DNA of 64,000 bases, from NCBI GenBank assembly GCA_051418075.1, contig JBPRGG010000037.1, positions 16,411 to 80,410 of the forward strand. Reading direction: 5' to 3'. Positions 53,679 to 62,404 of the stretch are shown here, piece after piece (position 1 is the first letter of the stretch; each line of letters starts with the position of its first letter). Made by a program: the position numbers and the translations under genes. Source of the stretch: JBPRGG01 sp051418075 (lineage in GTDB: Bacteria > Bacteroidota > Bacteroidia > Cytophagales > Cyclobacteriaceae). The notes beneath the pieces were generated by a model, which was not told the DNA's origin, did not search any database, and worked only from the letters and a program-made list of their open reading frames with translations.

Positions 53679-54383
53679 TTAAAACGTGTAGCCTACATAA
53701 AGCTGCCCCACCTGATTGGTGGTAGTGAGCTCATCTTCTGTATCATCCAGTACATCAGTAAATCCATAATTGTAACGCAAACCGAATCCCAGGCCACTTC
53801 TCATTTCAAATTGAATGCCTAAAACGCCGGCCAAACTTATATTATTTAGCTGGTCAGTAATATCTGTAGCCTCTTCAAATTCAGTAAAAACCTCCTCGGC
53901 TTCTGCTACATTATCAAATTTAGCTGTTCCATTCAGCAGAAAACCAACCTGAGGCCCTATTTGAATACTGAAGCCGGGGGCTACATAAAATGAAGCCAAT
54001 ATCGGAATATTCAAAAAATGAAGGTTATCCCTGGCTTCAATGTCTCCATAGGCATCGATATCAGGCACAACACTACCATATCCTAAGTAAATGTAATCTA
54101 CATAATACTCCGGATCCACAAAATTAGTACCCTGCAGTGAATAAAGTATTTCAGACTGGATGGCAAATGCTTCAGAAATATTAAATATACCATAAACTCC
54201 GCCATTGAAACCAATCCTGGGAGATGTATTTCCTTCATATACATTTATATCTCCCTGACTGCCATATCCTGCTATATTCCCACCTAATTTAATACCAAAC
54301 CGGGTTGGTGATTCCATCATTTGGGCATTGACACTCATGGTCAACAATAAGAATCCTGATAAGATCGATAAAAATTTTTTCAT
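53679..54383 (-). CDS. Outer-membrane beta-barrel protein (PF13568 type)
   Basis: A 234-residue barrel with a signal ending S-V-N-A-Q (residue 21). The opening R-F-G-I-K-L-G-G-N, I-Q-S-E-I-L-Y-S-L-Q-G and the final G-Q-L-Y-V-G-Y-T-F are typical of small eight-stranded Bacteroidota porin-like barrels. Ending in Phe supports BAM insertion. A negatively charged loop (E-A-E-E-V-F-T-E-F-E-E) lies around 160. No function is assigned. Confidence 0.85.
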   Translation of the reverse strand: MKKFLSILSGFLLLTMSVNAQMMESPTRFGIKLGGNIAGYGSQGDINVYEGNTSPRIGFNGGVYGIFNISEAFAIQSEILYSLQGTNFVDPEYYVDYIYLGYGSVVPDIDAYGDIEARDNLHFLNIPILASFYVAPGFSIQIGPQVGFLLNGTAKFDNVAEAEEVFTEFEEATDITDQLNNISLAGVLGIQFEMRSGLGFGLRYNYGFTDVLDDTEDELTTTNQVGQLYVGYTF

Positions 54384-54417
54384 AGCTTTAAAATTTAGAT
54401 TAAAAAATTAGAACAAA

Positions 54418-54450
54418 TTAAAAACTGGCCCCGGGACTCTTTCACGGGCC
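54418..54450 (-). terminator. Weak hairpin between barrel genes
   Basis: GGCCC arms at 54427-54450 (5 bp with imperfect extension) run into an A-rich plus-strand segment, read as T-rich on the minus strand. It may stop transcription after the upstream porin-like gene or be a leader structure. Confidence 0.35.
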
Positions 54451-54637
54451 ATTATTTTATAACATAACCTGTATGCATAACTGTTGTTATACAACATGCC
54501 AATTTTTTGATAAAATATCGTTCTAAAAAAACATCATGTAAAAGAAAAATAAGTGGAAAAGTGTTGACCAAATTACCATTCCAATTTCAGATCTTTGAAT
54601 TACCTGAATTGAGGCTGAACTGAGCCATAAATTCATA

Positions 54638-55870
54638 TTAATAAAAATAAGCTACAGATACTAAAATCCTAAGATTAGTTACATCTTTGGTTTCCAAAGG
54701 TATTCCCTGTTCATTAAAAGCATTTCCATAAGCGGCAGTGGTATATTCTAATTCTGTTCCCACCTGTAGATTTTGATTTTTGTATACCAGACGAGGAGAT
54801 AATCGGTATACATGGGAAATATTGGCACCTCGGGAGAATTGTCCCAGGCTGGAGGCATTTTCTATATCCTGTTGTGAACCCAGATTTTGGGTGTATCCAG
54901 CAAACAATCCTACTTCCCAGGGCTGGCTGTTAGTATATATCTCTGCCCAGGCGCTGGAAGTATTCAAAGTAGTATAATCCAGTTGATTTTGGGGAACATT
55001 GGTGATTTCCTGTACGGCATAACCACCCAGGGCTAATCCATCATAACCATTTTGCAATAAACTGCCATACAAGGTAAAGGTATACTTTTCAGGGCTGTAT
55101 TTCATAAACAGGTTAGAAGTAAAACCTCTGACCATGGAACGGGTAACAAACCCGCTATCTGTTTCCAGCCTGGGTAAAAGTTGTTTATAACCAGCTGAAA
55201 TACCCATCAACAACTGTTCAGAAGGTTCATAACTGATACGTCCTTGTAAATCTGGTAGTAATGCATTTCGTAATGCGTCCGGACCACCAGGACTGGCGAA
55301 ATCCCGCTGAGTGACCACCGCTCCTAAAATTTCAAACTTGCCAGCCTGGCGGGTGATCCTGATCTGGCCATTCCGGGAAAGCCACATAAATGGAACACCT
55401 GTATTGAAAGAAACTGTCTTGGGATAATACTTCACCCCAAACATAGGGTGCCAGTAACGGCCTGTTAATATTTCCCAATTATCCCAGTTAAGTTTTACAA
55501 TGGCATTTCTGAGCCTGAATCCACTAATAAAAAAATCCTGCTGTCCAAAAAAGTCTCCTTCCAGCACTGCAGTTGATTTGGCATTTAAAATATCCGGGCC
55601 GGTGGCAGTAAGTTTGGCCCGGGATAATATAGCCAAATAATTAAAGTTGGCCCGTGCATTGATATCCTTTCCATTCTCATCCAGCTTCACATTTTGAGGA
55701 AAAAGTAAAAATTGCCCTTCCCTGGCTGATACTACCTGGCGGGTATCCAGCATAAAATCCGTCCTCACAAAACCAGATATCTTGATTTGAATCGGGTTGC
55801 TTTTATCCTGTGCAATGGTAGCAGTGATGGTGAAAATTAAAATAAAAATAAAAGAATATATATTTATCAT
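54638..55870 (-). CDS. Porin-like outer-membrane barrel
   Basis: A 410-residue protein with a signal ending A-T-I-A-Q (residue 21). It opens I-K-I-S-G-F-V-R-T-D-F, as in DcaP/OprO-like porins, and has alternating strands throughout, with the C-terminal L-V-S-V-A-Y-F-Y suited to outer-membrane assembly. The N-terminal stretch I-L-T-G-R-Y-W-H-P-M-F-G is a useful family mark. It could be a channel for an anion or sugar. It lies 254 bp upstream of the small barrel gene on the same strand. Confidence 0.7.
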   Translation of the reverse strand: MINIYSFIFILIFTITATIAQDKSNPIQIKISGFVRTDFMLDTRQVVSAREGQFLLFPQNVKLDENGKDINARANFNYLAILSRAKLTATGPDILNAKSTAVLEGDFFGQQDFFISGFRLRNAIVKLNWDNWEILTGRYWHPMFGVKYYPKTVSFNTGVPFMWLSRNGQIRITRQAGKFEILGAVVTQRDFASPGGPDALRNALLPDLQGRISYEPSEQLLMGISAGYKQLLPRLETDSGFVTRSMVRGFTSNLFMKYSPEKYTFTLYGSLLQNGYDGLALGGYAVQEITNVPQNQLDYTTLNTSSAWAEIYTNSQPWEVGLFAGYTQNLGSQQDIENASSLGQFSRGANISHVYRLSPRLVYKNQNLQVGTELEYTTAAYGNAFNEQGIPLETKDVTNLRILVSVAYFY

Positions 55871-56294
55871 AGCATCTGTCAGTTAATTTTTTCCAAAATA
55901 AAAGCAAAAACTGCTGATGCCAAAACAAATAAGAGGCTTTGCTGATCAATGTGTTAATTTTGCTGATAGAACTTATTAGTCCCCCTGAAGAATCATTATA
56001 CCTATCAGGATTATTCTAGTTTTATATGAGAACAATAAAGCGTATTCTGTTGGTTGTGGGCTTTTTATGAAAGTAAATATGGTGTTATTGTATAAACTTC
56101 TACTTTGGGGTATGGCTTTCCCGATCCTTAATGGTGGAATACGGCTACCGATATCAGTTGGCTCATTAAGTTATTCCTTCAAATTGAATCAGGAATTGTA
56201 CTGACTCAGCTAAAGAAGCTTCAAAAGGAACATTTTGTAAATTAATTCTTCACCTGTATTTCATCCAGACCAGATTAACCTTCTAATAATATAT
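55871..56294. other. Gene-poor intergenic stretch
   Basis: This 424-bp gap holds no supported gene. A 45-codon frame at 56067-56204 begins with a hydrophobic stretch, but has no homology-like motif. A regulatory role or decayed gene is possible; nothing specific can be claimed. Confidence 0.5.
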
Positions 56295-57017
56295 TCAGAA
56301 ATCCAACTCCTTCAGACTTTTCACCACCAGGTCGGCCCCCTGTTCTTTGAGTTTTGAACCTTCGGTATTGCTGGCGATTCCAACTACACAAGCAAATTTT
56401 CCGTCTTTGCCTGCTTTTACTCCGGCAATGGCATCTTCTACCATAAAAGATGACTGGGGGGAAATGTCCAAAGATTTAGCTGCTTCCAGAAAAATATCCG
56501 GAGCTGGCTTGCCTTTGATGTTCATTTCGTTGGATACCACCCCATCTATAATCACATCAAATAATTGGATCAGATTTGCTTTTTCAAGTACTGGCTTACA
56601 GTTTTTGCTGGATGAAATTACCCCTATTTTCAGTCCGTCGGCTTTCCATTGCTTTACTTTATCCACTGTATCCTGGTATATCTCTACCCCATCTTCATCC
56701 AGGGCCTGTCGAAAAAATTCGTTCTTCCTGTTACCCAATCCGCAGATGGTTTCCTGATCGGGCGGATCTGATGGATCTCCATAGGGCAACTCAATATCTC
56801 TTGATGCTAAAAAAGCCTGCACCCCATCATAACGGGGAACACCATCCAGGTGATTGGGATAATCCTCTTCCAGAGAAAATGCATTAAAAGTGGATTTGCC
56901 CTGTTCCTTTCGTTGTTGATTATATTGATCAAACATTTTTTTCCAGGCTTTTGCGTGTACCTTTGCAGTTTGGGTTATTACCCCATCCAGATCTAAAATT
57001 CCTCCCTGATATTTCAT
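56295..57017 (-). CDS. HAD-family phosphatase or beta-phosphoglucomutase-like enzyme
   Basis: A 240-residue HAD enzyme. Motif I is D-L-D-G-V-I (8-13), motif II I-G-V-I-S-S-S near 135, motif III K-G-K-P-A-P-D and motif IV V-E-D-A-I-A-G-V near 195. An extended cap (about 20-110) carries H-L-D-G-V-P-R-Y-D-G-V-Q-A-F. The V-E-D-A-I-A-G-V-K-A-G end is typical of beta-phosphoglucomutase-like members, which often act on phosphorylated disaccharides (maltose- or trehalose-related). Exact substrate unknown. Confidence 0.85.
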   Translation of the reverse strand: MKYQGGILDLDGVITQTAKVHAKAWKKMFDQYNQQRKEQGKSTFNAFSLEEDYPNHLDGVPRYDGVQAFLASRDIELPYGDPSDPPDQETICGLGNRKNEFFRQALDEDGVEIYQDTVDKVKQWKADGLKIGVISSSKNCKPVLEKANLIQLFDVIIDGVVSNEMNIKGKPAPDIFLEAAKSLDISPQSSFMVEDAIAGVKAGKDGKFACVVGIASNTEGSKLKEQGADLVVKSLKELDF

Positions 57018-57291
57018 AGTGTAACTCTATTTTAAAAGTTTATAAATAGAACATACTGACAAAAGCTATTGTTAATTTTAACTGGACAGTTAGTCGAAAA
57101 AAGGATTTGACATACGGTCTTTCTGCAGGGCTGGATGTCCTGATAAATTAAAAATATAATATCTTTACTAACTGGCTGATGGTTAAGTACATCCAAAATT
57201 CGCCTGAGGCTATAGCTACCCGGATACAGGCCGGGCGTTAGGACAACAGTGGGTACTTTTATTATATTGGCAAGAAAGTTTGATCAAGGCA

Positions 57292-57834
57292 ATGAGGCAC
57301 AATATCTCCGGGCTTACCATGAAATATTTCAATTTTAAAAGAAGAAATCTTCTTTCAGGTCCCCACCTCCTGGGTCCTCTGTTAATTTTTGCAGGTTTAT
57401 TTTCTATAATGAGTCCATTGTTTCTTAGTAGTGGAAATGCTTTAGAAATGGTTATAGGTATCGGACTGGGAGCCATAATATTGGGGATGGTCATTATATC
57501 TTCATACGGCGGAACGCTTATAGATTTTACCAAAAACAGATATAAAGAATATTTTTCAATCGCCGGTTATAAGCTTGGTGAATGGACAACCCTTCCCATC
57601 ATCCTGAAAGTAAAAGTTATTTCAACCAGCTATATGAGCACCAACAAGCCAAATGGAATAAGTCCAACATTTTCGGGTAGAGTAACTGTATTCCGGACTT
57701 TTATATATTCAAATACAGCCACACCAGTGTTTTCATTTATGTATTCCGACAGGCGTAAGGCAGTCAGGCATGCCAGGACTTTGGCCTCAAATTTTATGGC
57801 TGATTTGGTTCTCCATATACCGGAAAAGGATTGA
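57292..57834 (+). CDS. Two-helix membrane protein, unknown function
   Basis: A 180-residue protein with two adjacent helices (about 28-70) followed by a soluble C-terminal domain of about 100 residues. ATG 57292 is chosen; TTG 57280 and ATG 57319 are alternatives. The end (V-F-S-F-M-Y-S-D-R-R-K-A-V-R-H-A-R) is basic and may contact a membrane or nucleic acid. I do not recognise it. A gap of 274 bp separates it from the HAD gene, with nothing identifiable in it. Confidence 0.5.
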   Translation: MRHNISGLTMKYFNFKRRNLLSGPHLLGPLLIFAGLFSIMSPLFLSSGNALEMVIGIGLGAIILGMVIISSYGGTLIDFTKNRYKEYFSIAGYKLGEWTTLPIILKVKVISTSYMSTNKPNGISPTFSGRVTVFRTFIYSNTATPVFSFMYSDRRKAVRHARTLASNFMADLVLHIPEKD

Positions 57835-58013
57835 ATATGATAAATTTATTAATATAAATTATATGCTAATTGAAATCACGGATTCACCCCTTATATATGT
57901 TAAATCAAAAGCAACTATTTAAATTTTTACTTCAAAAGCATATTTTCTCCTGAATAAGACAGGTTTTTATATCTTTACAAGATCAATTAATAGTTTTGTT
58001 TTAAAAAAAAAGG

Positions 58014-58607
58014 ATGTTTAGCAAAATAAAATGGATTTTAGGTATAACTATTGTCTTTTTTTTAATTCTGGCTACCAATTATATAGATCGTAACAATTTT
58101 CGCAGGATTCAGGAATCCATAGAGACTATTTACGCTGACAGGTTGATCGCCCAGGACCTAGTTTTCGAAATGTCCCTGATTTCCCAGGAAAAAGTACTGT
58201 CAGTAGCTACTTTAGATTCAGGTTTTAATTCAGATAATCAGGTAGATCTAAATAATGAAATGGATAGACTGATTGAATTATTTCGAAATACCAAGTTGAC
58301 ACAGAGAGAGGCGCGTGTTTTTGACGATCTTCAAAATGATTTTATGGCCATCAGGAATTTTGAAAATAAACTGAATAATGGATTTGCAAGAGAGGAAAAG
58401 CAACAATATAAAGATTTACTGGCAGATCTTAATCAAACCATATACGACCTTTCAAAAATTCAGTTGGATGAAGGCAGACGTCAATTGGAGATTGCTAAAA
58501 GGGCCGTTAGGTCTACCAATTTATTAACTACCATAGAGGTGTATTTCCTGATATTTCTGGCCATTTTACTGCAGGTTATAGTGATATATAAGCCCAAACA
58601 GGGGTGA
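58014..58607 (+). CDS. 4HB/MCP-like sensor domain without output domain
   Basis: A 197-residue membrane protein with helices at both ends (about 5-22 and 172-192) and a helical periplasmic part (about 28-165), like the four-helix-bundle sensor of chemoreceptors. There is no HAMP, kinase or methyl-accepting domain after the second helix; the protein stops at I-Y-K-P-K-Q-G. It may work with a separate partner. A TAGTTTTG -7-like box lies at 57991-57998, but lacks a matching -33. Confidence 0.6.
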   Translation: MFSKIKWILGITIVFFLILATNYIDRNNFRRIQESIETIYADRLIAQDLVFEMSLISQEKVLSVATLDSGFNSDNQVDLNNEMDRLIELFRNTKLTQREARVFDDLQNDFMAIRNFENKLNNGFAREEKQQYKDLLADLNQTIYDLSKIQLDEGRRQLEIAKRAVRSTNLLTTIEVYFLIFLAILLQVIVIYKPKQG

Positions 58608-58912
58608 ACAGTTTTGGCCTGGGCTTGATTGATCAGCTATGCCTAAACTGAAATAGTTAAAATCTAACCATAACCACTGCTCATCATTAGGAATCTTTAT
58701 TTTGCGGTAGGAATTGCCCCTGAAATTCCTATATCTACTATATTCAGGTAAATATCCTAAATGATATTTTGACCAGAACTTAGTGACTTACTTTTTATAA
58801 AAATATTTGTTCCAATTCTTAGTTTTTTTCCAAAAGTGAGCCAATTATTTTGTAAATTGATGGAAATAACGTTCGATTCTTATTTATCCATACAAACCCA
58901 AAAATAAAGATC
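58608..58912. other. Intergenic stretch without recognisable genes
   Basis: 305 bp between the sensor-like gene and the Gfo/Idh gene. I see no coding frame, RNA or clear promoter. It is A/T-rich, and contains only imperfect -7-like boxes. Confidence 0.5.
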
Positions 58913-60217
58913 ATGCTGGCTAAATCCCGCCGTCATTTTATTAAAAAGTCTTCTTTAATTACCGGAACTATGTTAATAAATCCCTTGAAGACCAGCCTCT
59001 ACGTTGAGGGAAGTGATGTGATCAAAATCGGGCTGGTAGGTTGTGGTGGCAGAGGAACCGGAGCAGCCAACCAGGCTTTGTCTCAACCAGTTCCTGCCAA
59101 AGTATTTGCTATGGCCGATGCATTTGAGGAAAAATTAACGTCATCCTATGAAAATCTGGTGAAATTACATGGTATTGATAAGGTGGATGTTCCTCCGGAA
59201 CGAAGATTTATCGGGTTGGATGGATATAAAGAAGTTATTGCCCTGGCTGATGTCGTATTTCTGGCCACCCCTCCCGGTTTCAGGCCCATGCATTTTGAGG
59301 AAATTGTGAAACAGGGTAAACATGCTTTTGTGGAAAAACCAGTAGCCACTGATGTATACGGGGTGATCAAGATGATGAATTTAGGTAAACAGGCTGAACA
59401 GAAAGGACTGAAAGTAGTGGTGGGGCATCATCTTCGTTTTCAGAAAAGCCTGATAGAGAGTGTAAACCGGATCAAGGACGGACTTATCGGGGATATTATG
59501 GCTATGAACAGCTATTTCAATACAGCCGGAGTGTGGGTGAGGCAACGTAAACCGTCAATGAATGAAATGGAATATCAGGTTTGGAACTGGTATTATTTTA
59601 ACTGGTTATCGGGTGATCATATTGTAGAACAACATGTACATAACCTGGATTTTGTCAACTGGCTTAAAGGTATGCATCCGGTCAAAGCCCAGGGAATGGG
59701 TGGTCGTCAGGTACGAACCGGGTCAGCCTATGGTCAGATATATGATCATCATTACGTGGAATTTATCTATCCCGACGGATCTGTCCTGAACAGCCAGTGC
59801 CGGCATATGCCTCATTGCTGGAACAACTGGTCAGACCAGGCACATGGTATCAAGGGGTGTTTCTTTAGTAGCCCAGGACCTCAGCAAGCCACAATCTACG
59901 ATCAAAAAGGTAAGGAATTGTTCAGATACCATGGTAAAGATGATCCTTCAGCCCGTCAGGTGGAACAGGATGTCCTGATGCATAAGATCTACCATGATGA
60001 ACCTATAAACCAGATTCAGGCCGGGGCAGAAAGTACCATGACCGGAATTCTGGGTCGAATGGCCACCTACACAGGCAAAGAGGTGAATTGGGATCAAGCC
60101 ATAGCTTCCAGGTATAAAATTGTACCTGATGCCATCAGTTGGGGTGATACGCCTCCGGTCCTTCCTCTGCATGATGGTAACTATCCGGTACCTGGTCCGG
60201 GCAGGGAAGGGATTTAA
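58913..60217 (+). CDS. Tat-exported Gfo/Idh/MocA-family oxidoreductase
   Basis: A 434-residue NAD(P)-dependent oxidoreductase. The N-terminus S-R-R-H-F-I-K-K-S-S (residues 5-14) is a twin-arginine signal, so it is exported folded with its cofactor. The Rossmann site is G-L-V-G-C-G-G-R-G-T-G near 40-50, and E-K-P-V-A near 141 is the catalytic-Lys motif (E-K-P). The C-terminal W-N-W-Y-Y-F-N-W and H-V-H-N-L-D motifs are common in Bacteroidota/Planctomycetes members. It may oxidise a sugar or cyclitol in the periplasm. Monocistronic. Confidence 0.88.
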   Translation: MLAKSRRHFIKKSSLITGTMLINPLKTSLYVEGSDVIKIGLVGCGGRGTGAANQALSQPVPAKVFAMADAFEEKLTSSYENLVKLHGIDKVDVPPERRFIGLDGYKEVIALADVVFLATPPGFRPMHFEEIVKQGKHAFVEKPVATDVYGVIKMMNLGKQAEQKGLKVVVGHHLRFQKSLIESVNRIKDGLIGDIMAMNSYFNTAGVWVRQRKPSMNEMEYQVWNWYYFNWLSGDHIVEQHVHNLDFVNWLKGMHPVKAQGMGGRQVRTGSAYGQIYDHHYVEFIYPDGSVLNSQCRHMPHCWNNWSDQAHGIKGCFFSSPGPQQATIYDQKGKELFRYHGKDDPSARQVEQDVLMHKIYHDEPINQIQAGAESTMTGILGRMATYTGKEVNWDQAIASRYKIVPDAISWGDTPPVLPLHDGNYPVPGPGREGI

Positions 60218-60640
60218 GAGTTGGTTGGTGGTTGTATTGAGCTGGAAGCTCGAAACTGGAAGGCCGGAGAAGGAGTTGATGGATGGTAAAGGACCGGGAA
60301 CTGGGGACAGATGATCAATGTACTTCCCTAAATAACTTTGACCGTTTGGTTCAACATTCATTTAATTTATCCATCGGGCAATTATGAGCCAGAGGTTCTT
60401 CTCTTGGACAACCTTCTTTGGGGCTCGAAGCCCCAAAGAAGTTGCTATTTCCTTCGGTATAAATAATCACCGTCGGTCTTCCATGGGCAATTAAATTAAG
60501 TTGTTTTTGTAAAAGTTCATAGGCGTATACCTCATATTAAAGGCTCGGATCTCGGATTCTCAACTACCTGATAGTAAAAGTTTTGAGGTTACGTTAGTCA
60601 GAATGCTGAATCAACCAGAAGATAAAAAGATGTTTTCTTA
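60218..60640. other. Intergenic accessory-region boundary with perfect hairpin
   Basis: This gap holds no gene. Near its start is a run of GGAAGCTCGAAACTGGAAGGCCGG-like text, similar to degenerate short repeats seen in Bacteroidota intergenic DNA. A 13-bp perfect stem (60413-60425 with 60429-60441, loop CGA) follows. There is no T-run, so the stem is not a clear terminator. The region marks the passage into the accessory right end. Confidence 0.5.
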
Positions 60641-60641
60641 T

Positions 60642-60673
60642 TTACCATTTTGGTAACTTTTTTGTTATCTTTG
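60642..60673 (+). promoter_or_regulatory. higBA promoter and palindromic operator
   Basis: TTACCA (60642-60647), TTT, TGGTAA (60651-60656) is a perfect palindrome. TATCTTTG (60666-60673) matches the Bacteroidota -7 box TAnnTTTG, 23 nt before the higB start. The palindrome sits where the -33 element should be, so HigA (or HigBA) binding would block the polymerase. Confidence 0.65.
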
Positions 60674-60695
60674 TCATTGACAATTAAGGAACTCA

Positions 60696-60989
60696 ATGAG
60701 AGTAATTGCTAAAAAGGTACTTAGGGACTTCTGGCAAAAGCATTCTGATTCAGCAGAACAACTAAAAACATGGTACAAGGAAGCATCTAAAGCAAATTGG
60801 AATAGTCCTATTGATATCAAGGCTGAATATGCTAATGCTAGTGTTTTAAAGAGCGGAAGAGTTGTTTTTAATATTTGTGGCAACAAATATAGATTGATTG
60901 TATCAATAAATTATATCAGACAATGGATGTTAATTAGGTTCATAGTGACTCATAATGAATACGACAAAATAGACACAGATAAAATTTGA
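60696..60989 (+). CDS. higB: HigB-type mRNA-interferase toxin
   Basis: A 97-residue RelE-superfamily toxin of the HigB branch. Features are R-V-I-A-K-K-V-L-R-D-F-W near the N-terminus, F-N-I-C-G-N-K-Y-R-L-I-V near 58 and the closing T-H-N-E-Y-D-K-I-D. It cleaves ribosome-bound mRNA when its antitoxin is lost. The toxin precedes the antitoxin, the usual HigBA order, with a 4-bp gap. A palindromic operator lies directly upstream. Confidence 0.92.
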   Translation: MRVIAKKVLRDFWQKHSDSAEQLKTWYKEASKANWNSPIDIKAEYANASVLKSGRVVFNICGNKYRLIVSINYIRQWMLIRFIVTHNEYDKIDTDKI

Positions 60990-60993
60990 AACT

Positions 60994-61350
60994 ATGGATA
61001 TTAAGGCTATAAAAACTGAAACAGACTATCATCAAGCCCTGAAAAGACTTGAAAAAATATTCCATGCTCCGGTAGACTCAGAAGAAGGTGACGAAGCAGA
61101 AATTTTATCAATACTGATTGAAAAGTATGAAGATGAGCATTATCCGATTGAAGCTCCGGATCCAATTGAGGCAATAAAGTTTAGAATGGAACAAATGGGA
61201 TTGAATAATAAGGATTTGGCTGAAATTATTGGCTACAAAAGCAGAGTATCAGAAATATTTAATCGCAAAAGAAAACTTAATCTCAAAATGATCAGGAAAA
61301 TTCATGAAAAGTTGAAGATTCCATATGAATCATTGATTACAGATTATTAA
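60994..61350 (+). CDS. higA: HigA-type antitoxin with HTH
   Basis: A 118-residue antitoxin. The N-terminal half (acidic, about 1-60) should bind the toxin. The second half is an HTH: N-N-K-D-L-A-E-I-I-G-Y-K-S-R-V-S-E-I-F-N near 73-92, with R-K-R-K-L following. It probably represses its own promoter at the TTACCA/TGGTAA palindrome. It forms a stable pair with higB. Confidence 0.92.
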   Translation: MDIKAIKTETDYHQALKRLEKIFHAPVDSEEGDEAEILSILIEKYEDEHYPIEAPDPIEAIKFRMEQMGLNNKDLAEIIGYKSRVSEIFNRKRKLNLKMIRKIHEKLKIPYESLITDY

Positions 61351-61454
61351 AGCACGATTTGCCAGCATTGCACATATGCCATAGCCGCACGAGGCCGTAC
61401 AACAGCCAACTACTACACATGTGCTTGGCGTGGTAGGCACGCAGAAGAAAGACC
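61351..61454. other. Structured spacer between TA module and mini ABC genes
   Basis: A 104-bp GC-richer spacer between A/T-rich accessory genes. GCACAT (61370-61375) and ATGTGC (61419-61424) are inverted copies, with short imperfect complementarity around them. It ends with GGTAGGCACGC. The layout recalls cassette-junction (attC-like) elements, but neither the core site nor the fold is convincing. Confidence 0.25.
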
Positions 61455-61745
61455 ATGCGTATATTAAAAGCCATATTGATTTTTTATCAAAAGCTAATAA
61501 TTCCATCCTTAATTTTATCAGGATTATTCGGATTTATTGGATTAGGAATAGCTGGAGAGTTTTCTCTTAAAACAATTGGAATTTCATATGTTTTTTTAGG
61601 GCTTCTATTTCACTATTTCATCTATGAGGTTAGAAATAGTAATGAATATTATTTCTATTATAATATTGGGCTAAGTCGACTAAGTCTCTGGCTTATAACA
61701 TTTGTTTTAAATTTAATGATTGGATTTATTTTCATATTAATATGA
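61455..61745 (+). CDS. Three-helix membrane component of a mini ABC transporter
   Basis: A 96-residue hydrophobic protein with about three helices (11-34, 42-58, 72-95). Its last bases overlap the ATG of the following ABC ATPase gene by 4 bp, so the two are translationally coupled. It is far shorter than a normal ABC permease (6 helices). It may oligomerise, or be a partner of an unlinked subunit. It has no family I can name. Confidence 0.65.
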   Translation: MRILKAILIFYQKLIIPSLILSGLFGFIGLGIAGEFSLKTIGISYVFLGLLFHYFIYEVRNSNEYYFYYNIGLSRLSLWLITFVLNLMIGFIFILI

Positions 61746-62404
61746 GTAAACTGCACGTTGATAGCGTAATAAAGAATTTTGATACCAAACAGGTATTGAC
61801 TGATGTATTTATTTCATGTCAAAAAGGAGAAATAATTGGTTTGCTTGGAAGAAACGGAACTGGCAAATCAACTCTTTTAAAAGTAATATTTGGCTCATTA
61901 CCAGCAGATAGAAAATTTGTGAAAATTGGCGAGAAATTATCGACTGGACTTTTTAATAATAGAAATCTTATTAAGTATTTACCACAAGATAATTTTTTGC
62001 CAAACCATGTGAAAGTTAAAACTATAATTAAACTGTTTTGTAATAAGGAGAAGGCTGAATTGATTAAAAAACATGATTTGATAGTGCCAATGCTGAATAA
62101 AAAAAGCAAGCAACTTTCTGGTGGAGAAAAAAGATTATTAGAAATTCTTTTGATTATTTACTCCAATTCGACTTATACATTGATTGATGAGCCATTTAAT
62201 GGAGTTGCACCTGTATATAAAGAGGGTATTAAGAACTTGATTAAAAAACAATCAAATGATAAAGGTTTTATAATCACTGACCATGATTATAGAAGTATCC
62301 TAGAAATTGCGACACGAGTTGTAATTATTCATGATGGAGGTACAAAAGTAATTAAAAGTAAAAATGAACTTATTGCTTGGGGATATATACCTGAGTCAGC
62401 TTAA
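61742..62404 (+). CDS. ABC transporter ATP-binding protein (accessory region)
   Basis: A 220-residue ATPase. Walker A is G-R-N-G-T-G-K-S-T (36-44), the Q-loop Y-L-P-Q-D-N near 80, signature Q-L-S-G-G-E near 124, Walker B Y-T-L-I-D-E-P-F near 145 and the H-loop T-D-H-D near 180. It resembles ATPases of small-peptide, antibiotic or bacteriocin-immunity exporters. Sequence is A/T-rich compared with the core, consistent with recent transfer. It is coupled to the three-helix protein. Confidence 0.85.
   Translation: MSKLHVDSVIKNFDTKQVLTDVFISCQKGEIIGLLGRNGTGKSTLLKVIFGSLPADRKFVKIGEKLSTGLFNNRNLIKYLPQDNFLPNHVKVKTIIKLFCNKEKAELIKKHDLIVPMLNKKSKQLSGGEKRLLEILLIIYSNSTYTLIDEPFNGVAPVYKEGIKNLIKKQSNDKGFIITDHDYRSILEIATRVVIIHDGGTKVIKSKNELIAWGYIPESA

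Noticed and set aside
54427..54450. GGCCC-rich hairpin as a strong terminator
   Set aside because: The stem is only 5 bp with mismatches; kept only as a weak terminator feature.
56067..56204. A 45-codon plus-strand frame with a hydrophobic start
   Set aside because: No family resemblance, no promoter and no terminator; it could be chance.
60230..60300. Run of GAAGCTCGAAACTGG-like words as a regular tandem repeat
   Set aside because: The words are degenerate and not in a steady period; no array can be claimed.
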